DNA of 64,000 nucleotides from Saccharopolyspora gregorii (lineage in GTDB: Bacteria > Actinomycetota > Actinomycetes > Mycobacteriales > Pseudonocardiaceae): assembly GCF_024734405.1 (NCBI RefSeq), contig NZ_CP059556.1, positions 4,588,001 to 4,652,000 on the forward strand, given 5' to 3'. The notes below the pieces were generated by a model. That model made no database searches, was not told the origin of the DNA, and saw only the letters and a program-made list of their open reading frames with translations. Position 1 is the stretch's first letter. Every line of letters starts with the position of its first letter. The position numbers and the translations under genes were made by a program. This document shows, piece by piece, positions 1 through 7,711 of this stretch.

Positions 1-72
1 AACCTCGCCGACGGTAGCGCGCGCGGCGGCCCGCGGACAGCCCCGGCCGTCCCGAGCCCGTGGAGGCGGAAT

Positions 73-106
73 GTTGCGCTCGAAGATCGGATCGCGCAAC
101 GATCCG
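73..106. promoter_or_regulatory. overlapping inverted repeats upstream of rocD
   Basis: Two 7-bp perfect inverted repeats share a base: GTTGCGC (73-79) with GCGCAAC (94-100), and CGGATCG (88-94) with CGATCCG (100-106). They end about 60 nt before the rocD start, a reasonable place for an operator or an attenuator-like structure. No regulator can be assigned from the sequence. The rest of the first 165 bases holds no gene that I can support. Confidence 0.35.
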
Positions 107-165
107 CCGAAAGAAGCAACAGCTCGCGGCTGAAACGAAGGCGCGGGCCGCTTAGCCTGAGCAGC

Positions 166-1407
166 ATGACCTCCGCTTCGACCGCGACGACGTGCCCGGC
201 CGGGACCACCCGTTCCGCCGAATACCTGCGCCTGGACGAGACCTACAGCGCGCACAACTACCACCCGCTGCCGGTCGTGATCGCCGAAGCGGACGGGGCG
301 TGGATGACCGATGTGGACGGTCGCCGCCACCTGGACTTCCTCGCCGGGTACTCGGCGCTGAACTTCGGGCACCGGCATCCGCGGCTGGTCGCCGCCGCCA
401 CCGAGCAGCTGGGCCGCGTCACGCTGACCAGCCGGGCGTTCCACCACGACCGGTTCGGCCCGTTCTGCCGCGAGCTGGCCGAGCTCACCGGCACCGAGCA
501 GGTGCTGCTGATGAACTCCGGCGCCGAAGCCGTCGAATCCGCCATCAAGCTCGCCCGGAAGTGGGCCTACCAGGTCAAGGGGGTGCCCGCGGACCGCGCG
601 GAGATCGTCGTCGCCGGGTCCAACTTCCACGGCCGCACCACCACGATCGTGTCGTTCTCCACCGACGACACCGCGCGCGCCGGGTTCGGGCCGTTCACGC
701 CCGGGTTCACCATCACCCCCTACGGCGACGCGGACGCGGTCGCGGCGGCGATCACCGAGCGCACCGCGGCGGTGCTCGTCGAACCGGTGCAGGGCGAGGC
801 GGGCGTCGTGGTGCCGCCAGCCGGCTACCTGCGCAGGCTGCGGGAGCTGTGCGACGAGCACGGGGTGCTGCTCGTCGCCGACGAGATCCAGTCCGGCCTG
901 GCCCGCACCGGCGAACTGCTGGCCTGCGACCACGACGGGGTGCGCGCCGACCTGTACGCGCTCGGCAAGGCGCTCGGCGGCGGCATCCTGCCGGTCTCCG
1001 CGGTCGTCGGCAGCCGCGAGGTGCTGGGCGTGCTGCGGCCCGGCGAGCACGGCTCCACGTTCGGCGGGAACCCGCTGGCCTGCGCCGTCGGGCTCGAAGT
1101 GGTGCGGATGCTGGCGACCGGCGAGTACCAGGCGCGGTCCCGGGAGCTCGGCGCGCACCTGCACGCGCGGCTCGGCGAGCTCGTCGGCCGCGGCGCCGCC
1201 GAGGTCCGCGGGCGCGGGCTGTGGGCCGGCGTGGAGCTCGCCCCCGGCGGGCCCACCGGCCGCCAGGTCAGCGAACGGCTCGCCGCGAACGGCGTGCTGT
1301 GCAAGGAGACCCAGGACACCACGCTGCGCGTCGCACCCCCGCTCACCATCACCCGCGAGGAGCTGGACCAGGGCATCGACGCCATCACCGACGTCCTCGC
1401 CCGCTGA
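166..1407 (+). CDS. rocD: ornithine--oxo-acid aminotransferase
   Basis: A class-III PLP aminotransferase of 413 aa, the usual length for ornithine delta-aminotransferase, which converts ornithine to glutamate semialdehyde in arginine/ornithine catabolism. Visible motifs are the cofactor-phosphate loop MNSGAEAVE (about 116-124), the PLP-ring Asp in VADEIQ (about 239) and the Schiff-base Lys in LGKALGGG (about 268), followed by the STFGGNPLAC segment typical of ornithine and acetylornithine aminotransferases. The N-terminal HNYHPLPVVIAEADG and the SNFHGRT segment fit RocD better than ArgD. It starts with ATG and is monocistronic, convergent with zapE (4-bp gap). The substrate is inferred from family resemblance; a related omega-aminotransferase is possible. 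Confidence 0.85.
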   Translation: MTSASTATTCPAGTTRSAEYLRLDETYSAHNYHPLPVVIAEADGAWMTDVDGRRHLDFLAGYSALNFGHRHPRLVAAATEQLGRVTLTSRAFHHDRFGPFCRELAELTGTEQVLLMNSGAEAVESAIKLARKWAYQVKGVPADRAEIVVAGSNFHGRTTTIVSFSTDDTARAGFGPFTPGFTITPYGDADAVAAAITERTAAVLVEPVQGEAGVVVPPAGYLRRLRELCDEHGVLLVADEIQSGLARTGELLACDHDGVRADLYALGKALGGGILPVSAVVGSREVLGVLRPGEHGSTFGGNPLACAVGLEVVRMLATGEYQARSRELGAHLHARLGELVGRGAAEVRGRGLWAGVELAPGGPTGRQVSERLAANGVLCKETQDTTLRVAPPLTITREELDQGIDAITDVLAR

Positions 1408-1411
1408 CCCG

Positions 1412-2440
1412 TCAGGACTTGACGGCGTCCCGGGACAGGGCGGTGAGGCGGGACAGGGCGCGGAGGTACTTCTTGCGGTAGCCGCCGCGGAGCATCTCCT
1501 CGGTGAACAGCTCCGAGAGCGGCGCCCCCGACACCCGCACCGGCACCGCCCGGTCGTAGAGCCGGTCGGCGAACGCCACCAGCCGCAGGCCCACGTTCTG
1601 GTTCGGCGCCGCGCGCAACCCGCGCAGGTGCACCGCGCTGACGTCCGCCACGAGCCGCCCGTACTTCGACGGGTGCACCGAGGCGAGGTGCTCGCACAGC
1701 GCGTCGAAGTCGTCGAGCGTGGCACCGGGCATCGACTCGGCCTCCGCGGTGAGCTCCGCGTCGTCCACCGGTTCCGGCGGGTCGGGCAGGCCGCGGTGCC
1801 GGTAGTCGGGGCCGTCCACCCGCAGCACCTCGAAGCGCTCCGACATCGCGTGGATCTCGCGCAGGAAGTCCACCGCGGCGAACCGGCCCTCGCCGAGCTT
1901 GCCGGGCAGCGTGTTCGACGTCGCCGCGATGTGCACGCCCGCGTCGGTGAGCTTCGCGATCAGCTGGGTGACCAGCATCGTGTCGCCCGGGTCGTCCAGC
2001 TCGAACTCGTCGATCGCCAGCAACCGGTGCTCGGAGAGCCTGCGCACCGTCTCGTTGAACCCGAGCGCGCCGACGAGGTTCGTCACCTCGACGAACGTGC
2101 CGTACGACTTCGGCCCGGGAACGGCGTGCCACAGCGAGGCCAGCAGGTGGGTCTTGCCGACGCCGAAGCCGCCGTCCAGGTACAGGCCGGGCTTGCCCGC
2201 CGGGGCGCGGCCGCCGCCGAACAGCGAACGCCACCACGAACCGCCGCTCCCGCCCGCGGCCGACGCCCGCTCGGCGAACGCGCGGCAGGACTCGACGGCG
2301 GCGGCCTGGCTCGGCTCGTCCGGGTTCGGCACGTAGGTCTCGAACCGGGCCTCGTCGAACCGCGGGGGCGGAGTCATCGCGTCGACCATGTCGGCCGGGC
2401 TGAGCTCGGGTCGGCGGTCGGTGAGGCGCGCGGCGGTCAT
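1412..2440 (-). CDS. zapE: ZapE/AFG1-like cell-division ATPase
   Basis: A 342-aa AFG1-family P-loop ATPase. The Walker A is GGFGVGKTHLL in the first third and the Walker B is LLAIDEFELDDPGD, both diagnostic for the ZapE/AFG1 family. ZapE associates with the Z-ring in proteobacteria; the role of the actinobacterial members is less clear. The N-terminal RFDEARFETYVPNPDEPSQ is typical of high-GC Gram-positive members. There is no signal peptide, so it should be cytosolic. It is divergent from the pyrimidine reductase gene across about 115 bp and probably transcribed alone. Confidence 0.8.
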   Translation of the reverse strand: MTAARLTDRRPELSPADMVDAMTPPPRFDEARFETYVPNPDEPSQAAAVESCRAFAERASAAGGSGGSWWRSLFGGGRAPAGKPGLYLDGGFGVGKTHLLASLWHAVPGPKSYGTFVEVTNLVGALGFNETVRRLSEHRLLAIDEFELDDPGDTMLVTQLIAKLTDAGVHIAATSNTLPGKLGEGRFAAVDFLREIHAMSERFEVLRVDGPDYRHRGLPDPPEPVDDAELTAEAESMPGATLDDFDALCEHLASVHPSKYGRLVADVSAVHLRGLRAAPNQNVGLRLVAFADRLYDRAVPVRVSGAPLSELFTEEMLRGGYRKKYLRALSRLTALSRDAVKS

Positions 2441-2556
2441 GCGCCGACTCTATAACCGCTGTTCCCGCCGCAGCCGGTGGCAGTCATCACCCGCGGCGCC
2501 CGGGCGAACACCGGCCCTGCCCGCGCGCACCGCGCGCGCCGTGCTGGGATGGACGG

Positions 2557-3330
2557 GTGCACAGGTTGTGGCCCTCAGACGGCGATCCTCCCGGTGCTGC
2601 GGCTCCGGTGGAGGTGACGCCGGAGATCGAAGCGTTCTACGACTTCCCCTCCGACCTGGCCCGTCCCTGGCTGCGCACGAACTTCGTGTCCAGCCTCGAC
2701 GGGGCGGTGAGCGTGCGCGGCAGCTCCCGCGGCCTGTCCTCCCCCGCCGACCAGCTGGCGCTGGCGCTGATCCGCGACCTGTCCGACGTGGTCCTCGTCG
2801 GCGCGGGCACCGCGCTCACCGAGGGCTACCACGGGGTGCAGCGCCACGAGGTGGACGCGGACCGCCGCGCCCGGTTCGGGCTCTCCGAAGTACCGCCGAT
2901 CGCGGTCGTCACCGCCCGCTGCTCGCTGGAGCCGGACTCGCCGCTGCTCACCGACACCGTGGTGCCGCCGATCGTGCTCACCTGCGCGTCGGCCCCGGAG
3001 GCGCGCCGGATCGCGCTGGCCGACGCGGGCGCCGACGTCGTGGTCGCCGGGGACCGCACCGTGGACCTGGCCGCCGCGCTCACCGAGCTCGCCGCGCGCG
3101 GGTTGCTGCGGATCGGCTGCGAAGGCGGACCGCACCTGTTCGGCGACCTGCTCGCCGCGGACCTCGTCGACGAGCTGTGCCTGACCGTCTCGCCGCTGCT
3201 GGCGGGGGGCGGGGCCGGGCGCATCGCCGCCGGACCCGGCCTCCCCGACCCGCACCGGATGCGGCTGCTGTCGGTGCTGCGGGCGGAGGAATCGCTGCTG
3301 CTGCTGCGGTACGGGAGACTTCGGGCGTGA
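2557..3330 (+). CDS. RibD C-terminal-type pyrimidine reductase
   Basis: A 257-aa stand-alone RibD_C (dihydrofolate-reductase-fold) reductase. The N-terminal RPWLRTNFVSSLDGAVSV and the central DVVLVGAGTALTEGY are characteristic, and the late GCEGGPHLFGDLL with DELCLTVSPLLAGG completes the fold. Such proteins reduce the deaminated pyrimidine intermediate of riboflavin synthesis or related compounds using NADPH. No deaminase domain is present, so its place in riboflavin synthesis is uncertain. It starts with GTG. Its stop overlaps the sigma-factor start by 4 nt (GTGA), so the two are probably co-transcribed. Confidence 0.8.
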   Translation: MHRLWPSDGDPPGAAAPVEVTPEIEAFYDFPSDLARPWLRTNFVSSLDGAVSVRGSSRGLSSPADQLALALIRDLSDVVLVGAGTALTEGYHGVQRHEVDADRRARFGLSEVPPIAVVTARCSLEPDSPLLTDTVVPPIVLTCASAPEARRIALADAGADVVVAGDRTVDLAAALTELAARGLLRIGCEGGPHLFGDLLAADLVDELCLTVSPLLAGGGAGRIAAGPGLPDPHRMRLLSVLRAEESLLLLRYGRLRA

Positions 3331-3896
3331 CCGGGCGGGGCGACAGCGACGCGGACCTGATGGCAGCCGCCCAGCGCGGCGACGGGGTGGCCTTCGACGA
3401 ACTCGTCCGCAGGCACACCCGATCGATGTACCGGGTCGCGTACCGGATCCTCAACGACCAGGCCGAAGCCGAGGACGCCGTGCAGGACGCGTGGGTCTCG
3501 GCGTGGCGCTCGCTGGCCCGGTTCCGCGGCGAGTCCGCGCCCACCACCTGGCTGTACCGGGTGGTGACCAACGCGGCCCTCGGCCAGGTGCGGCGGCGCA
3601 AGAACACGGTGGCCCTGGACGTCAGCGACGACTCGATGGACCACCTCGTCTCCGATCACGACTCCGGCAACCCCGAGGGGCACGCGGTGCGCGCCGAGGA
3701 GGCTGACCTGGTGCACCGCGCCATCGCCACCCTGGAACCCTCCCAGCGAGTGCCGCTGGTGCTGCGCGAGTTCGAGGGGATGTCCTACGAAGAGATCGCA
3801 GAGGTGCTAGAGGTGAACGTCGCCGCGTTGCGATCGAGGCTGCACCGGGCGCGGCTGACCCTGCTGTCGAGGTTGAAGGAGATGCACCGTGGGTGA
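3327..3896 (+). CDS. ECF RNA polymerase sigma factor
   Basis: A 189-aa ECF (group IV) sigma factor. Region 2 spans about residues 20-90 and includes EDAVQDAWVSAWRSLARF and TWLYRVVTNAAL. A variable linker follows (about 95-125), then region 4 with the helix-turn-helix MSYEEIAEVLEVNVAALRSRLHRAR. The GTG start at 3327 overlaps the reductase stop (GTGA), and the 3' end overlaps the next gene by 8 nt. That gene carries a canonical zinc-finger anti-sigma motif, so it is the likely partner. The downstream Asp23/AmaP cluster suggests an envelope-stress regulon, but that is inference. The longer upstream extension in the same frame is shadow of the reductase gene and was rejected. Confidence 0.9.
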   Translation: MTGRGDSDADLMAAAQRGDGVAFDELVRRHTRSMYRVAYRILNDQAEAEDAVQDAWVSAWRSLARFRGESAPTTWLYRVVTNAALGQVRRRKNTVALDVSDDSMDHLVSDHDSGNPEGHAVRAEEADLVHRAIATLEPSQRVPLVLREFEGMSYEEIAEVLEVNVAALRSRLHRARLTLLSRLKEMHRG

Positions 3897-4458
3897 AGCT
3901 CCCCTCGACCCCGAGCACGCGCTGCCCTGCGGCCGCACCATCGGCGAACTCCTCGACCACCTCGCCGGGGAAGCGCCGGAGGACTTCGGCGCGCACGTGC
4001 GCACCTGCCCGCACTGCCGGGCCGCGCTCGCCGAGCTGGCGCCCACCGGCTGGGAACCGGTGCGCCGCGCCGCCGAACTCGCCGTCGAACCGCCGGAGGG
4101 ACTGGTGTCCCGCGCGCTGCTCACGGTCCGCGGCGCCCGCGCCGCCGCAGGCGGCGAACCGGCCGAGGTCGCCCAGGAGTTCGGCACGCTGCGGATCTCC
4201 GCGCAGGCCACCCTGGTGCTGGCCCGCAGGCTCAGCGCGGAGCTGCTCGCCGACGTGCCGGAGGCGCGGCTGCTGTCCTGCACCGGCGACGTGCGCGAAG
4301 TGCGGGTGGACGTCGTGATCGGCTACGGCGTGCCTGCCCCTGCGCTGACCGCCCGGTTGCAGGATGATCTGGGGCGCGCGCTGCGGGAGCACCTCGGCGC
4401 GGCGGCCCCGTCGGTGTGGGTGCGGGTCGCCGATGTCGCGCCCCCGCAGGGCTCGTGA
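3889..4458 (+). CDS. zinc-finger anti-sigma-like protein with C-terminal Asp23-like domain
   Basis: A 189-aa soluble protein with GTG start, overlapping the sigma gene by 8 nt. The N-terminus carries HVRTCPHC, an exact Hx3Cx2C zinc anti-sigma signature (about residues 38-45), after the helix TIGELLDHLAGEAPEDF. The C-terminal ~100 residues (GTLRISAQATLVLARRL, then VRVDVVIGYGVPAPALTARLQ and VWVRVADV) follow the Asp23/Gls24 pattern of a short start strand, a YGV-type helix entry and a final V.V.DV strand. No membrane segment is visible. I infer an anti-sigma factor whose sensory half is Asp23-like and which may be tied to the Asp23 proteins encoded immediately downstream. The zinc motif is clear; the domain pairing is by pattern and not tested. 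Confidence 0.7.
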   Translation: MGEAPLDPEHALPCGRTIGELLDHLAGEAPEDFGAHVRTCPHCRAALAELAPTGWEPVRRAAELAVEPPEGLVSRALLTVRGARAAAGGEPAEVAQEFGTLRISAQATLVLARRLSAELLADVPEARLLSCTGDVREVRVDVVIGYGVPAPALTARLQDDLGRALREHLGAAAPSVWVRVADVAPPQGS

Positions 4459-4473
4459 TTAGCTCATTCATGT

Positions 4474-4553
4474 GACCTAGGTCGCAGTCCCGCGATGTTC
4501 CGGGATCACTCGCATCGGATCTTGCAGTCCCGGAGATCGCAGGCGACTGCGAC
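4474..4553. promoter_or_regulatory. repeat-rich control region of the Asp23 cluster
   Basis: Between the anti-sigma-like gene and asp23 there are several repeats in about 80 bp: a perfect palindrome GACCTAGGTC (4474-4483), an inverted pair GTCGCAGTC (4481-4489) and GACTGCGAC (4545-4553), and a direct repeat GCAGTCCCG (4484-4492 and 4524-4532). This density is unlike the neighbouring short intergenic gaps. It suggests an operator/promoter region for the cluster that starts at 4596. I could not assign -35/-10 boxes with confidence. Confidence 0.45.
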
Positions 4554-4595
4554 GCCCAGGGCGACAACGAGATCTTCAGGGGAAGGAGCCCTTTC

Positions 4596-5123
4596 ATGGC
4601 CCAGTCGAGTGGTACCTCCGCCCAGAGCACCGAGACCCAGAGCGGGTCCACGACCGGCGGCAAGGGCCTGAGCACCAGCGGCAGCGCCACCCCGGCCCGG
4701 CTCGCCGACGACACCTCGCAGGGCAAGACGACGATCGCCGCCTCCGTGGTGCAGAAGATCGCCGGCATCGCCGCCCGCGAGATCTCCGGCGTGCACGCCA
4801 TGGGCGGCGGCGTCTCCCGCGCCTTCGGCGCCATCCGCGAGCGCATCCCCGGCGGCAGCGGCACCACGACCACGCAGGGCGTGACCGTCGAGGTCGGCGA
4901 GAAGCAGGCCGCGATCGACCTGGACATCGTCGTCGAGTACGGCGCCTCCATCGTCGAGCTGGCCCGCGCGGTGCGGCGCAACGTGATCAACGGTGTCGAG
5001 CGGATGACCGGCCTCGAGGTCATCGAGGTCAACATCTCCGTGAACGACATCCACCTGCCCTCCGAGGACGACGAGGACGGCGGCAACGGTGGCAGCACCC
5101 CCGCCTCCTCCCGCGTGGAGTGA
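4596..5123 (+). CDS. Asp23/Gls24 family envelope stress protein
   Basis: A 175-aa Asp23/Gls24 protein. After a low-complexity Ser/Thr/Gly/Gln N-terminus (about 1-45) comes the Asp23 fold: TTIAASVVQKIAGIAAREISGVHAMGG, GVTVEVGEKQAAIDLDIVVEYGASIVELARAVRRNV, and the final GLEVIEVNISVNDIHLP. The C-terminus is acidic. In Firmicutes such proteins form a membrane-associated layer anchored by AmaP; an AmaP-like gene lies 1.9 kb downstream. The ATG start follows a strong GGAAGGAG ribosome-binding site about 8 nt upstream. It is the first and most complete Asp23 gene of the cluster. Confidence 0.9.
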   Translation: MAQSSGTSAQSTETQSGSTTGGKGLSTSGSATPARLADDTSQGKTTIAASVVQKIAGIAAREISGVHAMGGGVSRAFGAIRERIPGGSGTTTTQGVTVEVGEKQAAIDLDIVVEYGASIVELARAVRRNVINGVERMTGLEVIEVNISVNDIHLPSEDDEDGGNGGSTPASSRVE

Positions 5124-5197
5124 GACGGCGCGTGGTCCCGGCTGCCCCGACCGGGGCCACGCGCTCCCATCCCGGCCCGCTCTCGAAGGACACCGAC

Positions 5198-5566
5198 ATG
5201 ACCGAATCCGCGCCCGGTGACCACGGCCGGGACGATCCCGAAGTCGAGGAGCAGCTCGCCGACCGGGTCGCTCGGGCGGTGCTCACGCACCCGTCCGTCA
5301 CCCGGTTGCACGGCGGCGCGTACGGCACCATCGCCGCCTACCTGCCCGGCAGGCAGGTCACCGGCGTCCGCGTCGGCGAGCCCGGCGAACCCGTCGAGGT
5401 CGGCGTGGTGCTGCGGCTGACCGAGCCGCTGCCGGGGATCGTGGCCGCGCTGCGCCAACGCGTGCTCGCCGTGACCGGCCCGGCGCCGGTCGACATCACC
5501 GTCGTCGACGTGATCACCTCGGACGAGGCCGATGCCCCCGGCCAGGACGAGGCGGCACCGCGATGA
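5198..5566 (+). CDS. small Asp23-like protein
   Basis: A 122-aa protein with a reduced Asp23 core: LADRVARAVLTHPSVTRLHGG, then VRVGEPGEPVEVGVVLRLTEPLPGIVAALRQRV and VDITVVDV. It lacks the long Ser/Thr-rich head of its upstream neighbour. ATG at 5198 was chosen over an earlier frame opening at 5120 because GAAGGA sits 7 nt upstream and the earlier part does not resemble the family. The next gene overlaps its stop by 4 nt (ATGA), implying translational coupling. It is probably a paralogous layer subunit. Confidence 0.75.
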   Translation: MTESAPGDHGRDDPEVEEQLADRVARAVLTHPSVTRLHGGAYGTIAAYLPGRQVTGVRVGEPGEPVEVGVVLRLTEPLPGIVAALRQRVLAVTGPAPVDITVVDVITSDEADAPGQDEAAPR

Positions 5567-5865
5567 CGGGCTCGCCGGACGACGACGCGCGGGTCCGCCT
5601 GCGCGCGTTCGTCCGCGCGCACCACCCCGATGTGGGCGGTGATCACGAGGCGTTCGTGGCGGGCCTCGCGGAACTGCGGGCCCGCCGCGACGCGGCCGAC
5701 CGGAAACCCGCGCTCTCCCGTCCCGAACGCGGCGAACCCCGCAACCGGCCGCCGGACCGCTACGACGCACCGGTGGTCGTGGTCGCCGACCCGCGCGGAC
5801 TCGGCGGCGTGCTGCGCCGGGTGCGGGCGTGGCGGCTGCGGAAGCGCCGCAGCCGGGTCCGGTGA
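5563..5865 (+). CDS. small basic protein with J-domain-like HPD segment
   Basis: A 100-aa protein starting with ATG in a 4-nt overlap with the previous gene. Residues about 11-40 (LRAFVRAHHPDVGGDHEAFVAGLAELRARR) have the spacing of the end of J-domain helix II, the HPD loop and helix III. The preceding helix I is missing or vestigial. The rest is Pro/Arg-rich, ends in a very basic tail (RAWRLRKRRSRVR) and contains VVVVADPRG. An HPD loop normally contacts DnaK, so this may be a minimal co-chaperone-like accessory of the Asp23 layer, or the match may be fortuitous. No known family is assigned. Confidence 0.6.
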   Translation: MTGSPDDDARVRLRAFVRAHHPDVGGDHEAFVAGLAELRARRDAADRKPALSRPERGEPRNRPPDRYDAPVVVVADPRGLGGVLRRVRAWRLRKRRSRVR

Positions 5866-5915
5866 CCGTTCAACAGCCGACGCACGGTCTCCCAGTCAGG
5901 AAGGTTTCTCCCACG

Positions 5916-6095
5916 ATGAACGCAACGCAGACCGGCCTGTTCGCCGGGCTCCTCCTCGGTGTCGCCGCCGCAGCCGGGGGCTTCACCGGTTTCCTCATCG
6001 CCCTGGTGATCGGCGCCATCGGCCTGATCGTCGGCCGCGTGCTGGACGGCGAGCTGGAGATCGGCGACTTCCTGGGCCGGGGCAAGGACCGATGA
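5916..6095 (+). CDS. small membrane protein of the Asp23 cluster
   Basis: A 59-aa protein that is almost entirely one or two hydrophobic segments (GLFAGLLLGVAAAAGGFTGFLIALVIGAIGLIVGRVL) followed by the charged tail DGELEIGDFLGRGKDR. It resembles the DUF2273-type small membrane proteins that accompany asp23 genes. The ATG at 5916 is preceded by AGGAAGG. Its stop overlaps the next ATG by 4 nt. It probably sits in the cytoplasmic membrane and helps anchor the Asp23 proteins. Confidence 0.75.
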   Translation: MNATQTGLFAGLLLGVAAAAGGFTGFLIALVIGAIGLIVGRVLDGELEIGDFLGRGKDR

Positions 6096-6496
6096 GCGCC
6101 CCCGCCACCGAGCGGGCCGAGGCCGCGACCGAACGGACCTCCGCGGCGGGCGACCCCGCCGAACGCGGCTCGCTGGACATCGACCGAGCGGTGCTGCGCA
6201 AGATCGCCGAACACGCCGCGGACTGCGTCTCCGGCACCACCCGCGCGCCGCGCCGCATCGTCGGCGTGGGCGTCGGCACCCAGGGTTCCAGCGCCCGGCT
6301 CACCGGCCCGGACCGCGAGCTGCGGGTCCGGCTCGACCTGGCGCTGCGCTACCCCGCCCCGGTGCGCGACGCGGTGCGCGAGGTGCGGGAACGCGTCCGC
6401 GAGGAGCTGTCCCGGCAGGCCGGTTGCCGGGTGACCGCGGTGGAGGTCACCGTGTCCGCCCTGGTGCCCGCCCCGAAACGAGACCGAGTGGAGTGA
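6092..6496 (+). CDS. Asp23/Gls24 family protein
   Basis: A 134-aa Asp23-type protein. The head (about 1-28) is Ala/Glu/Arg-rich. The core includes LDIDRAVLRKIAEHAADCVSG, RIVGVGVGTQGSSARLTGPDRELRVRLDLALRYPAPVRDAVREV and CRVTAVEVTVSALVP. The ATG overlaps the preceding stop (ATGA) and only 4 bp separate it from the next gene, so it belongs to one operon. It is shorter than the first Asp23 gene and more basic at its end. Confidence 0.8.
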   Translation: MSAPATERAEAATERTSAAGDPAERGSLDIDRAVLRKIAEHAADCVSGTTRAPRRIVGVGVGTQGSSARLTGPDRELRVRLDLALRYPAPVRDAVREVRERVREELSRQAGCRVTAVEVTVSALVPAPKRDRVE

Positions 6497-6500
6497 GCCC

Positions 6501-7034
6501 GTGCGTGCCCTAGTCCGTTTGATCACCGCCGCGGCCGGGTTGATCGCCCTCGCCGCCGGGGTCCTGCTGGTGGTGGAGGCCATCGGCGCCTGGGCGAACC
6601 CGGGCGGCCGCGGCGTGCTCGTGCCCTGGTCCGACGCCGGGTCCTCGATGCGCGACCTGAGCTGGCAGGACCTGCCGGTGCGCCTGGTGGCCGCCGCTGC
6701 CGTGCTCGTCGGGTTGATCCTGCTGCTGGCCGCGTCCCGCGCCGGGCGCAAGGAGGTGCGGCTGGCGGACCCCGCCCCCGAGGTCACCGTCACCACCGAC
6801 CCGCGCTCGCTGGCCCGCCTGGTCGGCCACCAGGTCCGCGCCGAGGACGGGGTCGCCGCCGCCACCGTCACCGCCGACCGCCGGAAGGTGAAGGTGAAGG
6901 CCCGCGGCCGGTTCCGCAGCGTCGGCGACCTGCGCGACCGGGTGTCGAAGAAGGCCGCCGCCGCCGTCGAAGACCTGCCGTTGCAACGCCGGCCCCGGGT
7001 GTCGGTGTCGGTCTCCCCCGCGAAGGAGCGGTGA
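6501..7034 (+). CDS. DUF6286-type membrane protein of the Asp23 cluster
   Basis: A 177-aa protein with GTG start. There are two membrane segments: about residues 5-28 (LITAAAGLIALAAGVLLVVE) and about 61-80 (VRLVAAAAVLVGLILLLAA). The cytosolic domain that follows (VTVTTDPRSLARLVGHQVRAEDGVAAATVTADRRKVKVKA...) resembles the C-terminal half of AmaP/Asp23-interacting anchors. It overlaps the AmaP gene at TGATG. It probably works with AmaP as a membrane anchor. Confidence 0.75.
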   Translation: MRALVRLITAAAGLIALAAGVLLVVEAIGAWANPGGRGVLVPWSDAGSSMRDLSWQDLPVRLVAAAAVLVGLILLLAASRAGRKEVRLADPAPEVTVTTDPRSLARLVGHQVRAEDGVAAATVTADRRKVKVKARGRFRSVGDLRDRVSKKAAAAVEDLPLQRRPRVSVSVSPAKER

Positions 7035-7699
7035 TGTCGACCCAGGACACCACGACCCGCCCCGCCGAAGGCTCCGGGAACGGCTCCACCGCCCGCAAGG
7101 CGCCCGCGCGCCCGAGCCGCACCGCCGTCGGCCGGTCGCTCGGCTTCGAACGCTCGCTGCTCGGCGTGCTCGGGCTGGTGCTGCTGCTCGCCGGGGCGCT
7201 GGCGCTGGTCGTCGGCGCCGGTTGGCTCGGCCGGTTCCGCGCGCAGCGGCCCGTGCTGGACCCGCTGCTCACCCAGTGGGTCGGCGGCAACCGGCCGCTG
7301 GCCTGCGGCGTCGCGATCGTGGTGGGTGTCGTGCTGGCGCTGCTCGGGTTGTGGTGGCTGCTGCGCGCGCTGCGCCCCGAAGGCCGTCCCGACCTGCGGC
7401 TGCACGGGGACGCGGAGAGCTCGGCGACCATCACCTCGCACGCGCTGACCGAGGCGGTGCGCGCCGACGCGGAGAGCGTCACCGGCGTGACCCGCGCGCG
7501 GGTGCGGATGGCGGGCACCGACCAGCGGCCCAACGTGCGGCTCACCCTCGCGCTCCAGGAGGGCACGAACGTGCGGCACGTGTGGGAGGAGTTGGACGCG
7601 AAGGTCCTCGCCCGCGCCCGCCAGGCGCTCGACGTGGAGGCGTTGCCGACCGCCATCCGGCTCCAGCTGGACCGCGCCGCCCGGCAACGCGTCCGCTGA
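7034..7699 (+). CDS. amaP: alkaline shock response membrane anchor protein AmaP
   Basis: A 221-aa protein with a Thr/Ser/Ala-rich cytosolic head and two membrane helices, about 40-62 (LLGVLGLVLLLAGALALVVGA) and about 88-110 (LACGVAIVVGVVLALLGLWWLL). A C-terminal domain (SATITSHALTEAVRADAESVTGV...NVRLTLALQEG) is typical of AmaP. In S. aureus AmaP tethers Asp23 to the membrane. The start is ATG 7034 or GTG 7031; I prefer ATG, which overlaps the previous stop. It ends the operon and is followed by a hairpin. Confidence 0.8.
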   Translation: MSTQDTTTRPAEGSGNGSTARKAPARPSRTAVGRSLGFERSLLGVLGLVLLLAGALALVVGAGWLGRFRAQRPVLDPLLTQWVGGNRPLACGVAIVVGVVLALLGLWWLLRALRPEGRPDLRLHGDAESSATITSHALTEAVRADAESVTGVTRARVRMAGTDQRPNVRLTLALQEGTNVRHVWEELDAKVLARARQALDVEALPTAIRLQLDRAARQRVR

Positions 7700-7711
7700 A
7701 CCGACGACGTC

